Part shown: positions 6,430 through 14,331 of the stretch, one piece after another
How the letters are laid out: every line of letters starts with the position of its first letter
Numbering within the stretch: the first letter of the stretch is position 1
DNA from: Bacillota bacterium
GTDB taxonomy: Bacteria; Bacillota; Clostridia; Christensenellales; UMGS416
Assembly (NCBI GenBank): GCA_023398815.1
Contig: JAEWRW010000023.1
Location: 1-15,441 of the forward strand
Length of the DNA: 15,441 nt
Reading direction: 5' to 3'
The notes under the pieces: generated by a model
Told to the model about the DNA's origin: nothing
The model's database searches: none
The model's input: only the letters and a program-made list of their open reading frames with translations
Position numbers and translations under genes: made by a program

Positions 6430-7987
6430 AATATGCAGGTGTACCATACCCAAATATAACTTTACTATTAATACTATATTCTTTTTGCCTTGCAGTATCA
6501 TTTGTAGAATTCCCCTCTATTGTATAAACTTTGTTGTTATCTACCTTTTCTACAATTCCCACATGATCTGGACTACCATCTGCTTCCCAATCAAAAAATA
6601 TAATATCTCCTGGATTAGGTATATAACTTGGACTTTGCCATTCTCCTACTGCTTTAAACCAATTTATACCATTTGAAACACCTGAAAATTTTGGAATAAC
6701 TCCTCTTTCTAAATAACCTGCTTGATCTGCAACCCAACTAACAAAAATGGCACACCAATCAACGCGAGTTTTAAAACCATACCAACTCCAATATGGTTGT
6801 CCACCTAAATTTCCAAGTTGACTAAATGCAATTTGTACAATTAATGGACTTCCTATTGAAGTTCCAAATATAACAGATGACCACAACTGGGCATATTCTT
6901 CACTTAATAAATCATTTAATTGTAATGTTTCTAATACTCCAAAATTATATAATTTTATCATATCAGCTATACTTTTCTTTTTAATCCTAATATATAGGAT
7001 TTTCTTTTTTTCGATTGAACCAGTTTCTTCGTTCCTTATATTTTCTTCTTTTACTTCTGATGTTATTTCATTCATATCCCAAAATACTTGCGTTAAGGTA
7101 TTTATCTTTTTATCATCTAAAGTAATGACTTCAGTAGCATTATTTCCATTAGATACTTTAACTGTATAAACAGCGAGTATTTCTTTCCACTCTGCTCTAT
7201 CAGATTCAATTACATAATCATCGTAGGTATTATCTTTTTGTATTTGTGAAATTTTTTTTGCTACATCTTGATTTAACTCTGAAACAACACTACTCATAGG
7301 TTTACTATTACCATTTTTTTGACTACTAAAGAATATACCAAAAATAGAACCACATAGTAGTCCTATTAAACAAATAACTATTATAATCATTATTGCAACC
7401 CAACCTCCTGCAATTAGTAAAGAAACCAAAGCTTTACTGCCTGCTATAACGCCTTTAATTGCTGAAAATGTTGTTTTTGCTATTCCTTTCACTCCACGAA
7501 TGGTGTTTTTAGCAGTTTTTATTGCTAATTGTTTTGCTCGTTCAGTAGATTTTACTTTTTTACTAACTTGTTTAATACCCTTGTTCAAAGTTTTATTTGA
7601 ATTTTTTATATTCCTTATATTCTTATTAACACCAGATTTGATTTTTATATTAGAACTTTTCAATTTACTTTTTACATACTTTTTTTCAGCTCGTTTAATT
7701 TTAAAATCTTTAATTTTATTTTTAGTCTTGATAATATTTTCTTTTGTATTATCAAATGACTTTTTACCTGCTTTATTTATAACATTAACACTTTCATCAA
7801 CTGAACGATTAACAACATATTTTATTTTGTCACTTGCATAATCATTAGTATTATTATCAGTGCTATTTATATTTGCTTCTTTTTCTTTTATATTTACTAT
7901 TGTATCTTTTATTCTTTCAGTAGCAATTGCACCTTTATTAAGTGTTTTAATTGTTCCTTTAACCGTATCTTTTAACTTTATTTTCAA
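6428..7987 (-). CDS. Membrane-anchored conjugative cell-wall hydrolase with CHAP domain (VirB1-like)
   Basis: This 519-residue protein probably opens the peptidoglycan so the secretion channel can cross the wall. Residues 1-185 are Lys-rich and presumably cytoplasmic. One membrane segment spans about 187-220 (GGWVAIMIIIVICLIGLLCG). An outer linker domain at 230-375 (VVSELNQDVAKKI, EWKEILAVY, FWDMNEI) matches what I recall of the CD1108-type mobile element family. The C-terminal CHAP/NlpC-type amidase-endopeptidase domain covers 380-519, with C412 (VDWCAIFVSW), H475 (PDHVGIVE) and E491 (TIEGNS) as the likely catalytic residues, all intact. The start is TTG, chosen because AAAGGAGG lies eight bases upstream and no in-frame ATG fits. 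It follows the VirB4 gene by 22 bases and is the last gene of the transfer operon in this window. No clear minus-strand terminator follows. Confidence 0.9.
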   Translation of the reverse strand: MKIKLKDTVKGTIKTLNKGAIATERIKDTIVNIKEKEANINSTDNNTNDYASDKIKYVVNRSVDESVNVINKAGKKSFDNTKENIIKTKNKIKDFKIKRAEKKYVKSKLKSSNIKIKSGVNKNIRNIKNSNKTLNKGIKQVSKKVKSTERAKQLAIKTAKNTIRGVKGIAKTTFSAIKGVIAGSKALVSLLIAGGWVAIMIIIVICLIGLLCGSIFGIFFSSQKNGNSKPMSSVVSELNQDVAKKISQIQKDNTYDDYVIESDRAEWKEILAVYTVKVSNGNNATEVITLDDKKINTLTQVFWDMNEITSEVKEENIRNEETGSIEKKKILYIRIKKKSIADMIKLYNFGVLETLQLNDLLSEEYAQLWSSVIFGTSIGSPLIVQIAFSQLGNLGGQPYWSWYGFKTRVDWCAIFVSWVADQAGYLERGVIPKFSGVSNGINWFKAVGEWQSPSYIPNPGDIIFFDWEADGSPDHVGIVEKVDNNKVYTIEGNSTNDTARQKEYSINSKVIFGYGTPAY

Positions 7988-7995
7988 AATAAAAA

Positions 7996-8003
7996 CCTCC
8001 TTT
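7996..8003 (-). promoter_or_regulatory. Ribosome binding site that fixes the TTG start of the CHAP gene
   Basis: The minus strand reads AAAGGAGG, then eight bases, then TTG at 7987. This nearly perfect anti-16S match, in the 22-base gap after VirB4, decides the non-ATG start. A strong site with a weak start codon may set a modest output of a potentially lytic enzyme (inference). Confidence 0.75.
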
Positions 8004-8009
8004 CGATTT

Positions 8010-10337
8010 TTATTCTCCTGGTCTTGTTGTCATAAGTTTGTATAACTTAATATCTCTAGGAAATTTATTGACAAATGGCACTAATGAACTACCAACTTTA
8101 ATAAGTCCCTGTCCAACTCCTACATTCGTTATATAGTTCATTTGTAAATCAGATATATTTAATAATTTTGCAAGTTCTAATCTATCTGTACTGGCTTGAT
8201 TAAGCATTACAATAAACTCTGAATTTGCTAACATTGTTCTTGCAGTATGACTTTGTAATAAATCATCTACATTTTGAGTTATACCTGTACAATATGCTCC
8301 GTACTTTCTAACTCTTTTCCATAAAGTAAATAAAAAGTTAGAAGAGTACTCGTGTTGAAATAATAAATATATTTCATCAATAAAAATAAAGGTAGAAATA
8401 CCCTTAGCTCTATTCATTGTAATCCTATTTAAAATACTGTCTAAAACTACTAACATACCAATCGGTAATAGTTGCTTACCCAAGTCTAAAATGTCATAGC
8501 ATACTAATCTATTGTTAGTATCAACATTAGTTTGTTTTGCAAAAGTATTTAAACTACCATTTGTAAATAATTCAATAGCAAGTGCTATTTCTTTTGCTTC
8601 GTCCTCACTTTGCTTTAATAATTCTTCTCTAAAATCTTGTAATGTTGGTGGTGTACCTTGATAATTACCTTGTTGAAAATGTCTATAAACTTGTGCTGTA
8701 CATCTATCAATTATAGATTTTTGTTTAGGTCCTAAATTGCTTCTTCCTATAAGTTGTTCACAAAGAGATAAAATAAACTCAGATTTCAGAATAATAGGAT
8801 TTGCTCCATCTCCATATTCACTATTTAAGTCCATTGCATTTATATGATTTTCACTTGTCGAAGATATATGGATTACTTCACCACCCAATGCTTTTATAAG
8901 TGAACCATATTCGCGTTCTGGATCTATTACAATTATATCTGCATTAGGTTCTCTTAACATTACAGATACAACTTCATTTTTAGCAGTAAAACTTTTTCCA
9001 GAACCACTTACTCCTAAAATAAAAGAATTACCATTTAAAAGTTGCCTTCTATCTGCTATTATCATATTTTTGCTGATTACATTTTGTCCATAATAAATCC
9101 CATTGTTATGATTTATCTCTTGCACTCTAAAAGGCATAAATACGGCTAAACTTTCTGTTGTTAAAGTTCGTAATGTGTTTATTTTTCTAACACCAAATGG
9201 CATTACTGTTTTTAACCCATCTAATTGCTGATATTTTAATATTCCAAACTGACATAAATGTTTTCTTGCCGTAGTAAGTAATGCTTCAGTATCATTATCT
9301 AATTGTTCTTTCGTATCTGCTGTGTGAACCATAGTAAGTACTGATACAAACATTCTTTGATCTCTTGTTGTTAAATCATCCAAAAATTCTTTACTTTCTA
9401 TCCTTTGTTGTTCCATATCATAAGGAATAACTGCACTAAAATTATTACTAGAATTTTGTCTTCTTTGCCAATTTGTAATATTTGTTTCTACACCTAATCT
9501 TCTGTTTTCAACCTCTCGTACTGCTTCATCCATAGGTATAGGAACTACATCAATGCTTAACATTAAATTTCTATTCATATCAGTTAATTCAGTAACCATA
9601 TCATCTTTAATATATGAAGCGTATTCTTTAAGGAAGATTACTCTACCAAATCTATTACCAATTTTAAAATAATCTTTTTCTATTTCAAAAATATCTGGGC
9701 ATATTAAATCTTTAAAGCTGTGTCCTTTTTTCATAGACTTTATCATATCAAAGTTAAAACTATTCTCTTCTCCTGCTCTATAAAAATCGTGAAATATTCT
9801 TAATCTATCAACCGATTCTAATTCTATACATTTAGATCCTAACATAGAAAAATGACTTATTAAATCTGCTCCTACCCTTGAAAAATAACTTCTAGCTTCT
9901 TCAATATTCTTTTTATTGATAGATATTGTAATATATTTTTCTTGTGTTATAGAATTTGTTCCAGTTGCTTTATCTAATAGCATTTTATTATATTCATTCC
10001 TATACTCATCAACTCCATCATTGGCTTCTTGTAATAATATAGTTTTTTCAAAGTCTGTTTTGTTTAATCTTCTATTTAATATGGTGATTTTAGTTGTTGC
10101 ACCAGTATCAAAACTATTTAATAGCTCGCTATATTCTAAAAACATTCCCTCTTTATCCGTTTTACTAGCAACTGCATAGTTTATATCAGTAAATTTATAT
10201 GTTTTTGAATACTTGTTTTTTCCAATAAGAAATATACCATCTTTCCATATTCTAGTGACAGGAATTATATCCTGTACACTTTTTGGAACTTCAAATTTTT
10301 CCTTATCTTGTTTAAATAAATTTTTCAATGTTTTCAT
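8010..10337 (-). CDS. VirB4-like conjugative type IV secretion ATPase
   Basis: VirB4 ATPases power assembly of, and substrate passage through, the conjugative channel at the inner face of the membrane. The 775 residues fit Gram-positive ICE homologues. The N-terminal half (about 1-400) is the divergent VirB4 region, including the stretch ITNWQRRQNSSNNFSA at 287-302. The ATPase half has Walker A GVSGSGKS at 442-449, IVIDPEREYG at 469-478, Walker B TFIFIDEIYLL at 649-659 and the TGITQNVDDLL motif at 684-694, all intact. There is no membrane segment in the N-terminus, consistent with anchoring through the PrgI partner encoded just upstream. Its ATG shares one base with the prgI stop (TAATG), and GGAGG sits immediately before it, so the pair is translationally coupled. 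Confidence 0.95.
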   Translation of the reverse strand: MKTLKNLFKQDKEKFEVPKSVQDIIPVTRIWKDGIFLIGKNKYSKTYKFTDINYAVASKTDKEGMFLEYSELLNSFDTGATTKITILNRRLNKTDFEKTILLQEANDGVDEYRNEYNKMLLDKATGTNSITQEKYITISINKKNIEEARSYFSRVGADLISHFSMLGSKCIELESVDRLRIFHDFYRAGEENSFNFDMIKSMKKGHSFKDLICPDIFEIEKDYFKIGNRFGRVIFLKEYASYIKDDMVTELTDMNRNLMLSIDVVPIPMDEAVREVENRRLGVETNITNWQRRQNSSNNFSAVIPYDMEQQRIESKEFLDDLTTRDQRMFVSVLTMVHTADTKEQLDNDTEALLTTARKHLCQFGILKYQQLDGLKTVMPFGVRKINTLRTLTTESLAVFMPFRVQEINHNNGIYYGQNVISKNMIIADRRQLLNGNSFILGVSGSGKSFTAKNEVVSVMLREPNADIIVIDPEREYGSLIKALGGEVIHISSTSENHINAMDLNSEYGDGANPIILKSEFILSLCEQLIGRSNLGPKQKSIIDRCTAQVYRHFQQGNYQGTPPTLQDFREELLKQSEDEAKEIALAIELFTNGSLNTFAKQTNVDTNNRLVCYDILDLGKQLLPIGMLVVLDSILNRITMNRAKGISTFIFIDEIYLLFQHEYSSNFLFTLWKRVRKYGAYCTGITQNVDDLLQSHTARTMLANSEFIVMLNQASTDRLELAKLLNISDLQMNYITNVGVGQGLIKVGSSLVPFVNKFPRDIKLYKLMTTRPGE

Positions 10338-10693
10338 TACTTTCCTCCATCTAATTCAAAATGTTTTATTTTATCTTTTACTAGTTCATAATAATAATTT
10401 TTAGGTAAAAATTTTAATTGCTTTGGAACTATAAACTCACTCCTAAACCAAGCAACAATAAATTCTTCTGCTGTCATTCCGTTATATTTTAGAAAACCTA
10501 ATATTGCAAATGGTGAAGCACCTAATATACATACCCATGATAATGTTTCTATTCCAAAGTATGGCTTTAATAAAAAGTATAAAATTACAGCCACTATACA
10601 AGCACATATAGAAAAAATGAACTGTCTTAACGACAGTCCAAAAAAAATAGATTCAGTATAATTACGAATTTCTCTATTTATTTTAACTTCCAT
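10337..10693 (-). CDS. PrgI-family conjugation membrane protein (VirB3-like position)
   Basis: This short 118-residue inner-membrane protein belongs to the PrgI family of Gram-positive conjugation systems and occupies the VirB3 position before VirB4. The N-terminus KINREIRNYTESIFFGLSLRQ is typical, with NREIRNY and GLSLRQ as the hallmarks. Two membrane helices follow at about 20-42 and 48-68, then NGMTAEEF and a cytoplasmic tail ending in Lys/Glu-rich sequence. GGGAGG lies eight bases before the ATG. The start shares one base with the stop of the 224-residue gene, and its own stop shares one base with the VirB4 start, so three proteins are made by coupled translation. Confidence 0.92.
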   Translation of the reverse strand: MEVKINREIRNYTESIFFGLSLRQFIFSICACIVAVILYFLLKPYFGIETLSWVCILGASPFAILGFLKYNGMTAEEFIVAWFRSEFIVPKQLKFLPKNYYYELVKDKIKHFELDGGK

Positions 10694-11367
10694 TATCTTG
10701 CCTCCCTATTCTTATTTTTTTGTTTATTCAATCTAATTAACAAATCTTTTGTTTCTTGTAAATCTAATTTTAACTCTTCTTTTATTCTCTCTTCTACACT
10801 CGATGTTATAGTCGATTCTCTAACTTTGAAAGGTCTTGAGGCATACATTATATGTTCTTGATTCCAGTATTCATTATTCATTTTAGCAGTACCTTTCATA
10901 TAATTTGTAAAAGTGTTTACTGCTTTTTCTTTACTAGAATGACAAACACCCCATTCTACATAATCACTTCTATTTTTATCCCAAACTAAAATCATATATA
11001 AGTTTTTAATAGTTTTAATTTTATTTTCAGTTTTGGTTTTATATCTTTCTATCGAGTCATCTTCTACAAATACTAAACTATCAAAGTCTAAATGTTCTAA
11101 TTCATTTTCAATTAAACTTTCTAATGAATCGTATTTTATTTCTTCTACTAACATTTCATTAATTGATTGCTTTAATGAATGATTTACTAAATTAACACTA
11201 CTTTGAACAGATAACCTTGAAAGTCCGTTTTCTTTGGCTAAATCTTCGTAATCTGTATATGCAATTTCCACATTTTTTAAATCAGTAAAATCAGCAGAAC
11301 CATCATACTCTTTAAAACAAAAATCACTTATTAATTTTTTAGCATATTCAATATTATTTTTTTTCAT
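10693..11367 (-). CDS. Unknown ICE accessory protein, 224 aa
   Basis: Function not recognised. It is soluble and acidic to neutral, with no signal peptide or membrane helix. Residues 5-105 (ISDFCFKEYDGSADFTDLKN, IAYTDYED, VNLVNHSL, YDSLESLIENELEHLDF) recall a short domain that I remember being widespread in proteins of Bacillota conjugative elements; I cannot name the family with certainty. Residues 122-160 (LYMILVWD, VEWGVCHSSKEKAVNTF) resemble the C-terminal end of the neighbouring 312-residue protein. The C-terminus is a Lys/Glu-rich helix. It has TAATG junctions at both ends and AGGAGTGATAGG before the ATG. Position between the surface cassette and PrgI-VirB4 suggests an accessory role in transfer, for example regulation or DNA processing, but this is not shown. 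Confidence 0.85.
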   Translation of the reverse strand: MKKNNIEYAKKLISDFCFKEYDGSADFTDLKNVEIAYTDYEDLAKENGLSRLSVQSSVNLVNHSLKQSINEMLVEEIKYDSLESLIENELEHLDFDSLVFVEDDSIERYKTKTENKIKTIKNLYMILVWDKNRSDYVEWGVCHSSKEKAVNTFTNYMKGTAKMNNEYWNQEHIMYASRPFKVRESTITSSVEERIKEELKLDLQETKDLLIRLNKQKNKNREAR

Positions 11368-12305
11368 TACCTATCACTCCTAACATCAAAATTTCTTGAT
11401 AAATTACCACCACTTATAACTTTTTCAAAATCAGTATTTGCTTTTTCTTTATCTTTTCCATAATAATATCCATATCCCCAGTCTAACTTTTTATCATCAA
11501 TTTTATAGTAAAAGGCAATGACATATTCTTTGTCATTGCCCATAGTCTTTTCAATTAATGCAATTGCTTGATCTTTTCTAAAACCATTTTTTAATATAAC
11601 TTTATTTTCTATTTCCATAAAGGATAAATATTCACTTTTAATAATATCTTTGTTATTGTTAATCCAAGAGTCTAACATTTCATAAGTTGAATATTTTTCA
11701 TTTTTATAATAATCAGTATCTATAAATTTATTCGCTAAATAATTACAAAAATCATATACTCTATCACATTCATTTGCAGTTGATTTAGTTAGCATATCAT
11801 TTAATAAGTCATATCCCATAACAAATGCAACATATTGAATCTCACTATCTCGATTTATTATATTATCTTGCGATTCTTTAAAAAGAAATTCAAGAGTAGG
11901 TGTATCTAAACCTACTATATTATCTATTGTACTTTTGTTTATATTATTATCTTTACAATATTTCAAATACATATTTAATCCTTCTTTATTTTCTATGTCA
12001 CTTGGATAATACATTTCTATTTCATTCCAAATATTATAATGTGTTGACATAGACATATATTTTATATTCTTTCCATTTTGTAATTCAGAAAATACATCTG
12101 TATCAAAAGAATATGCCCAATCTGCTAACTCTCTTATTTCTAATGTTGCTGGATCTATTTCTATAAGACTATCATCATTAGAGGCACATACACTCATTTC
12201 TTTAGTATTATTATCTAACAATATATATTCTACTTTATAATCACTATATTCATCAGTTTCTTTAAAAAACTGATGAATTTTTTCTATGATTTCGTTTGTT
12301 TCCAT
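11367..12305 (-). CDS. Unknown ICE accessory protein, 312 aa
   Basis: Function not recognised. It is a soluble, acidic protein without signal peptide or membrane segments. Three parts can be seen: an N-terminal region (about 1-75, IIEKIHQFFKETDEYSDYKV, then EIRELADWAYSFDTD), a mainly helical middle (about 105-225) and a C-terminal module (about 253-300, YVIAFYYKIDDKKLDWGYGY, then DKEKANTDFEKVISGG). The C-terminal module has the same layout as residues 122-160 of the next protein: a hydrophobic strand, an acidic turn, a (D/E)WG motif and a KEKAxxxF helix. The ATG follows GGAAGGTGA. It lies 23 bases after the InlB-repeat gene and shares one base with the 224-residue gene downstream, so it belongs to the transfer operon. 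Confidence 0.85.
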   Translation of the reverse strand: METNEIIEKIHQFFKETDEYSDYKVEYILLDNNTKEMSVCASNDDSLIEIDPATLEIRELADWAYSFDTDVFSELQNGKNIKYMSMSTHYNIWNEIEMYYPSDIENKEGLNMYLKYCKDNNINKSTIDNIVGLDTPTLEFLFKESQDNIINRDSEIQYVAFVMGYDLLNDMLTKSTANECDRVYDFCNYLANKFIDTDYYKNEKYSTYEMLDSWINNNKDIIKSEYLSFMEIENKVILKNGFRKDQAIALIEKTMGNDKEYVIAFYYKIDDKKLDWGYGYYYGKDKEKANTDFEKVISGGNLSRNFDVRSDR

Positions 12306-12328
12306 TTTTTTATTTCACCTTCCTTATA

Positions 12329-13333
12329 CTATCGTAATTGCATACTATATCCATTTTCAAACTGAACAGCAAGCCATCTTAAGTATGGCCAAGAAGTTTT
12401 TGAAGTGTTATTTAACAAATGATTAGCAGCTTCCATAATATGCGAATAATTACTTGTATTACTTATGAATTCCATTCCTAATCCTCCCCATCTAACTGTT
12501 CCTCCTAATCCTTTTTGTAAAACTAGTTCAGCAAATCGATATGCACGAGAATCATCTCCATCCGTTGCTTGCCCGGTAATTATATATCCATTGACTTCTC
12601 TTATACTAGCAGTAACATTTATATTACTTTCAGGCATTCTAGTATTACTTATATTTTGACCATTATAAAACCATCCATTGAAAATGTGAACTTGATCCAC
12701 TCCATAGTCAATTGATGGTATTGTTGAATTATATTCAATACTTTTAGAACTGTAATATGAACCATCAGCATTTAAATATGTGACAGTATATATCTTTAAT
12801 TTCCAGTTAGCAGTATACGATAAATTGCCTGTTGTTCCTTTTTGTATTGTTGTATTACTTCCAGTCCATCCTGTAAATTCATATCCATCTCTAGTGGGTG
12901 TTCCTATTGAAAAAGTTGATGTTTCTATATTATAACTATTTATTTTATTATTTAGTGTTCCACCATTTAAATTATATGAAATGTTATAATTTATAGGTTT
13001 CCAGTTAGCATTATAATTCAAATTACCTGTTGTTCCTTTTTGTATAACTACATTCTTAATTGGAGTTGAACCATTAGATCCAGACCACCCTATAAATTCA
13101 TAACCATTTCTAGTAGGTTCTGGTAATGTTATAGTATAATTAATTGTATACTTTGAACTTTCTCCACTAATACTTCCACCATTTAAATTATAATTTATAC
13201 TATACAAAGTTGCTGTTTCCAAACTTACTGCACTTACCGTTTTATCTAAAATATATTTTGCATAAGCATTATTAATTATTGCACTTACCAATATCCCAAG
13301 AGATAATATTAGTATCAAAAAAAACCTTTTCAC
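12329..13333 (-). CDS. Secreted InlB-repeat surface protein with SipW-type signal and novel C-terminal domain
   Basis: This is a candidate adhesin or fibre-associated protein of 334 residues. The N-terminus is a signal peptide (MKRFF, hydrophobic 5-22, then NAYAKYILDK), resembling TasA/camelysin signals cut by SipW. Residues 46-111 and 112-177 are two clear Listeria-Bacteroides (InlB B/Flg_new) repeats, each with YNLNGG, PTR(N/D)GYEF.GW and IQKGTTGNL.Y.ANWK; 178-244 is a degenerate third. Residues 245-334 form an unrecognised domain with ITGQATDGDDSRAYRFAELV and WGGLGMEFI. There is no LPXTG motif or C-terminal membrane anchor, so retention would need another partner. The start is GTG, fixed by GAGGTGA six bases upstream, which overlaps the stop of the preceding TasA-like gene. 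The gene is third after the signal peptidase cluster and transcribed with it. Confidence 0.85.
   Translation of the reverse strand: MKRFFLILILSLGILVSAIINNAYAKYILDKTVSAVSLETATLYSINYNLNGGSISGESSKYTINYTITLPEPTRNGYEFIGWSGSNGSTPIKNVVIQKGTTGNLNYNANWKPINYNISYNLNGGTLNNKINSYNIETSTFSIGTPTRDGYEFTGWTGSNTTIQKGTTGNLSYTANWKLKIYTVTYLNADGSYYSSKSIEYNSTIPSIDYGVDQVHIFNGWFYNGQNISNTRMPESNINVTASIREVNGYIITGQATDGDDSRAYRFAELVLQKGLGGTVRWGGLGMEFISNTSNYSHIMEAANHLLNNTSKTSWPYLRWLAVQFENGYSMQLR
12803..13198 (-). repeat. Tandem 198-bp coding repeats (InlB-type), two units
   Basis: Units at 13198-13001 and 13000-12803 encode residues 46-111 and 112-177 of the surface protein. The period is 198 bases (66 codons). The best-matching DNA is the end of each unit: a shared TGCTAACTGGAAA at the boundary and a shared ATACAAAAAGGAACAACAGG core on the coding strand. 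A weaker third unit follows down to about 12600. Such repeats can change copy number by recombination. Confidence 0.75.
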
Positions 13334-13339
13334 TACTTA

Positions 13340-13346
13340 TCACCTC
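13340..13346 (-). promoter_or_regulatory. Ribosome binding site fixing the GTG start of the InlB-repeat gene
   Basis: GAGGTGA (13346-13340) stands six bases before GTG at 13333 and contains the TGA stop of the upstream TasA-like gene. A terminating ribosome would therefore sit on the binding site of the next gene, which couples their translation. Confidence 0.65.
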
Positions 13347-13843
13347 ACTTGCTCTGCTGATATAGTAATATCTAAATTATTTAGCTTATTAATTATATTG
13401 ATACCATTACCTTTATTAGCATACCTAATTATTAGTTTATACTTATGAGATGTTTTTATATCTTTATCTAAAAAGATTAAATTTGTTGTATTATTATTTA
13501 AAATAATTTTTTTATTATCACTATCATATAATTGGTATTCTATTGGGAAATCTAAATTATCATTTTTTATTTGAATTATATATTCCAATTTTACTTGATT
13601 TATATTACCTATGCTATCAAAATTGTTTACTGAAAAGTTATACTCTATTTCTTTAGCTGTATCATCATAATCTATACCAACTATTTTATTACTTCCAACT
13701 AAATCAATAATTGGTGTTGCAATCTCTGCATTTCCCTTACCAGATATTTCACTAGCAAACTTTGAAAATGTAAAATTATATATCAAAAATACTGTAAATA
13801 ATGATAATAATACTATTAAAATAATACTTTTACGATTTTTCAT
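13340..13843 (-). CDS. Short TasA/camelysin-like exported protein, 167 aa
   Basis: This is a probable SipW substrate. A Lys/Arg start (MKNRK) is followed by a hydrophobic segment at about 6-26 and the junction FSKFASEISGKGNAEIATPI, which has the same layout as the other two exported proteins of the cluster and as TasA-type signals. The mature part (about 30-167) is predicted to be beta-rich (IEYNFSVNNFD, KLEYIIQIKND, YKLIIRYANKG) as in the single-domain TasA fold, but it is shorter than Bacillus TasA (about 260). There is no cell-wall anchor. The ATG follows GGAAGGAAG-like sequence and overlaps the end of the signal peptidase gene by 14 bases, so peptidase and substrate are made together. The TasA assignment is by pattern, since sequence similarity in this family is low; fibre formation is inference. 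Confidence 0.78.
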   Translation of the reverse strand: MKNRKSIILIVLLSLFTVFLIYNFTFSKFASEISGKGNAEIATPIIDLVGSNKIVGIDYDDTAKEIEYNFSVNNFDSIGNINQVKLEYIIQIKNDNLDFPIEYQLYDSDNKKIILNNNTTNLIFLDKDIKTSHKYKLIIRYANKGNGINIINKLNNLDITISAEQVR

Positions 13844-14309
13844 TATTTTTTATCTTCCTTTCCTTACTGTTTGCTACTACATATATTAGTAATAACAGTA
13901 AACATATAATAGTTGGCTTTAATAAATATAAGATACAAAAGCCAAAAAAAGCAGAGTTGAAAATCACTTTCCCCTCTACTTGTGACTTATTTATGCTTGT
14001 ATCATTTACATTGTTAATATCTCCTTTTGTGATATACTCATTATTTTTAATATCTATTATTCGATGTGTCACTAAATATTTGTTTTGTACATTATAAGCA
14101 ACAATATCATTTAGATTATAGTTGTTTTGTTTCTTTACGATTATCATATCATTAACTTTAATTGCCGGTTCCATACTACCAGTTCTAACGATTAAACAAC
14201 TATAACCAAATATATCGACCAAATTCTTTTTAATTATGAATTTCTGATATAACACATTACAAATAAGTAGTAAAATAATAAATATTAAAACACTTTTTAA
14301 TATTTTCAT
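13830..14309 (-). CDS. sipW: SipW-type (ER-type) signal peptidase I
   Basis: This membrane peptidase removes signal peptides from TasA/camelysin-type proteins as they leave the cell. The 159-residue chain has an N-terminal membrane helix (about 5-22), catalytic S45 in TGSMEPAI, H82 in LVTHRI in place of the lysine used by ordinary bacterial type I peptidases, and the acidic box TKGDINNVND with D97 and D103. A C-terminal helix at about 124-146 completes the two-anchor topology seen in SipW. The Ser-His dyad is what identifies the ER-type subclass. It stands between two genes for TasA-like proteins and one for a repeat protein, each with a matching signal, which are its expected substrates. The ATG at 14309 follows AGGAG. 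A peptidase inside a conjugation operon, separate from any host biofilm locus, is unusual. Confidence 0.93.
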   Translation of the reverse strand: MKILKSVLIFIILLLICNVLYQKFIIKKNLVDIFGYSCLIVRTGSMEPAIKVNDMIIVKKQNNYNLNDIVAYNVQNKYLVTHRIIDIKNNEYITKGDINNVNDTSINKSQVEGKVIFNSAFFGFCILYLLKPTIICLLLLLIYVVANSKERKIKNNEKS

Positions 14310-14331
14310 AAACTTATTCTCCTATTCTTTA

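Noticed and set aside
6362..6676. Plus-strand open frame of 104 codons starting with TTG inside the putative RNA
   Set aside because: It lacks a ribosome site, runs through the strong terminator at 6398-6429 and is the opposite-strand shadow of the CHAP gene. Its hydrophobic composition is what AT-rich antisense frames give.
6428..7987. The Lys-rich N-terminal 185 residues of the CHAP protein as an unusual extension or fusion
   Set aside because: As I recall, a long basic cytoplasmic region before the KALVSLLIAGGWVA membrane segment is normal for this ICE hydrolase family, so it is not novel.
12803..13198. CRISPR-like or tandem non-coding repeat
   Set aside because: The periodicity is 198 bases in frame and encodes InlB-type protein repeats; there are no short repeats with unique spacers.
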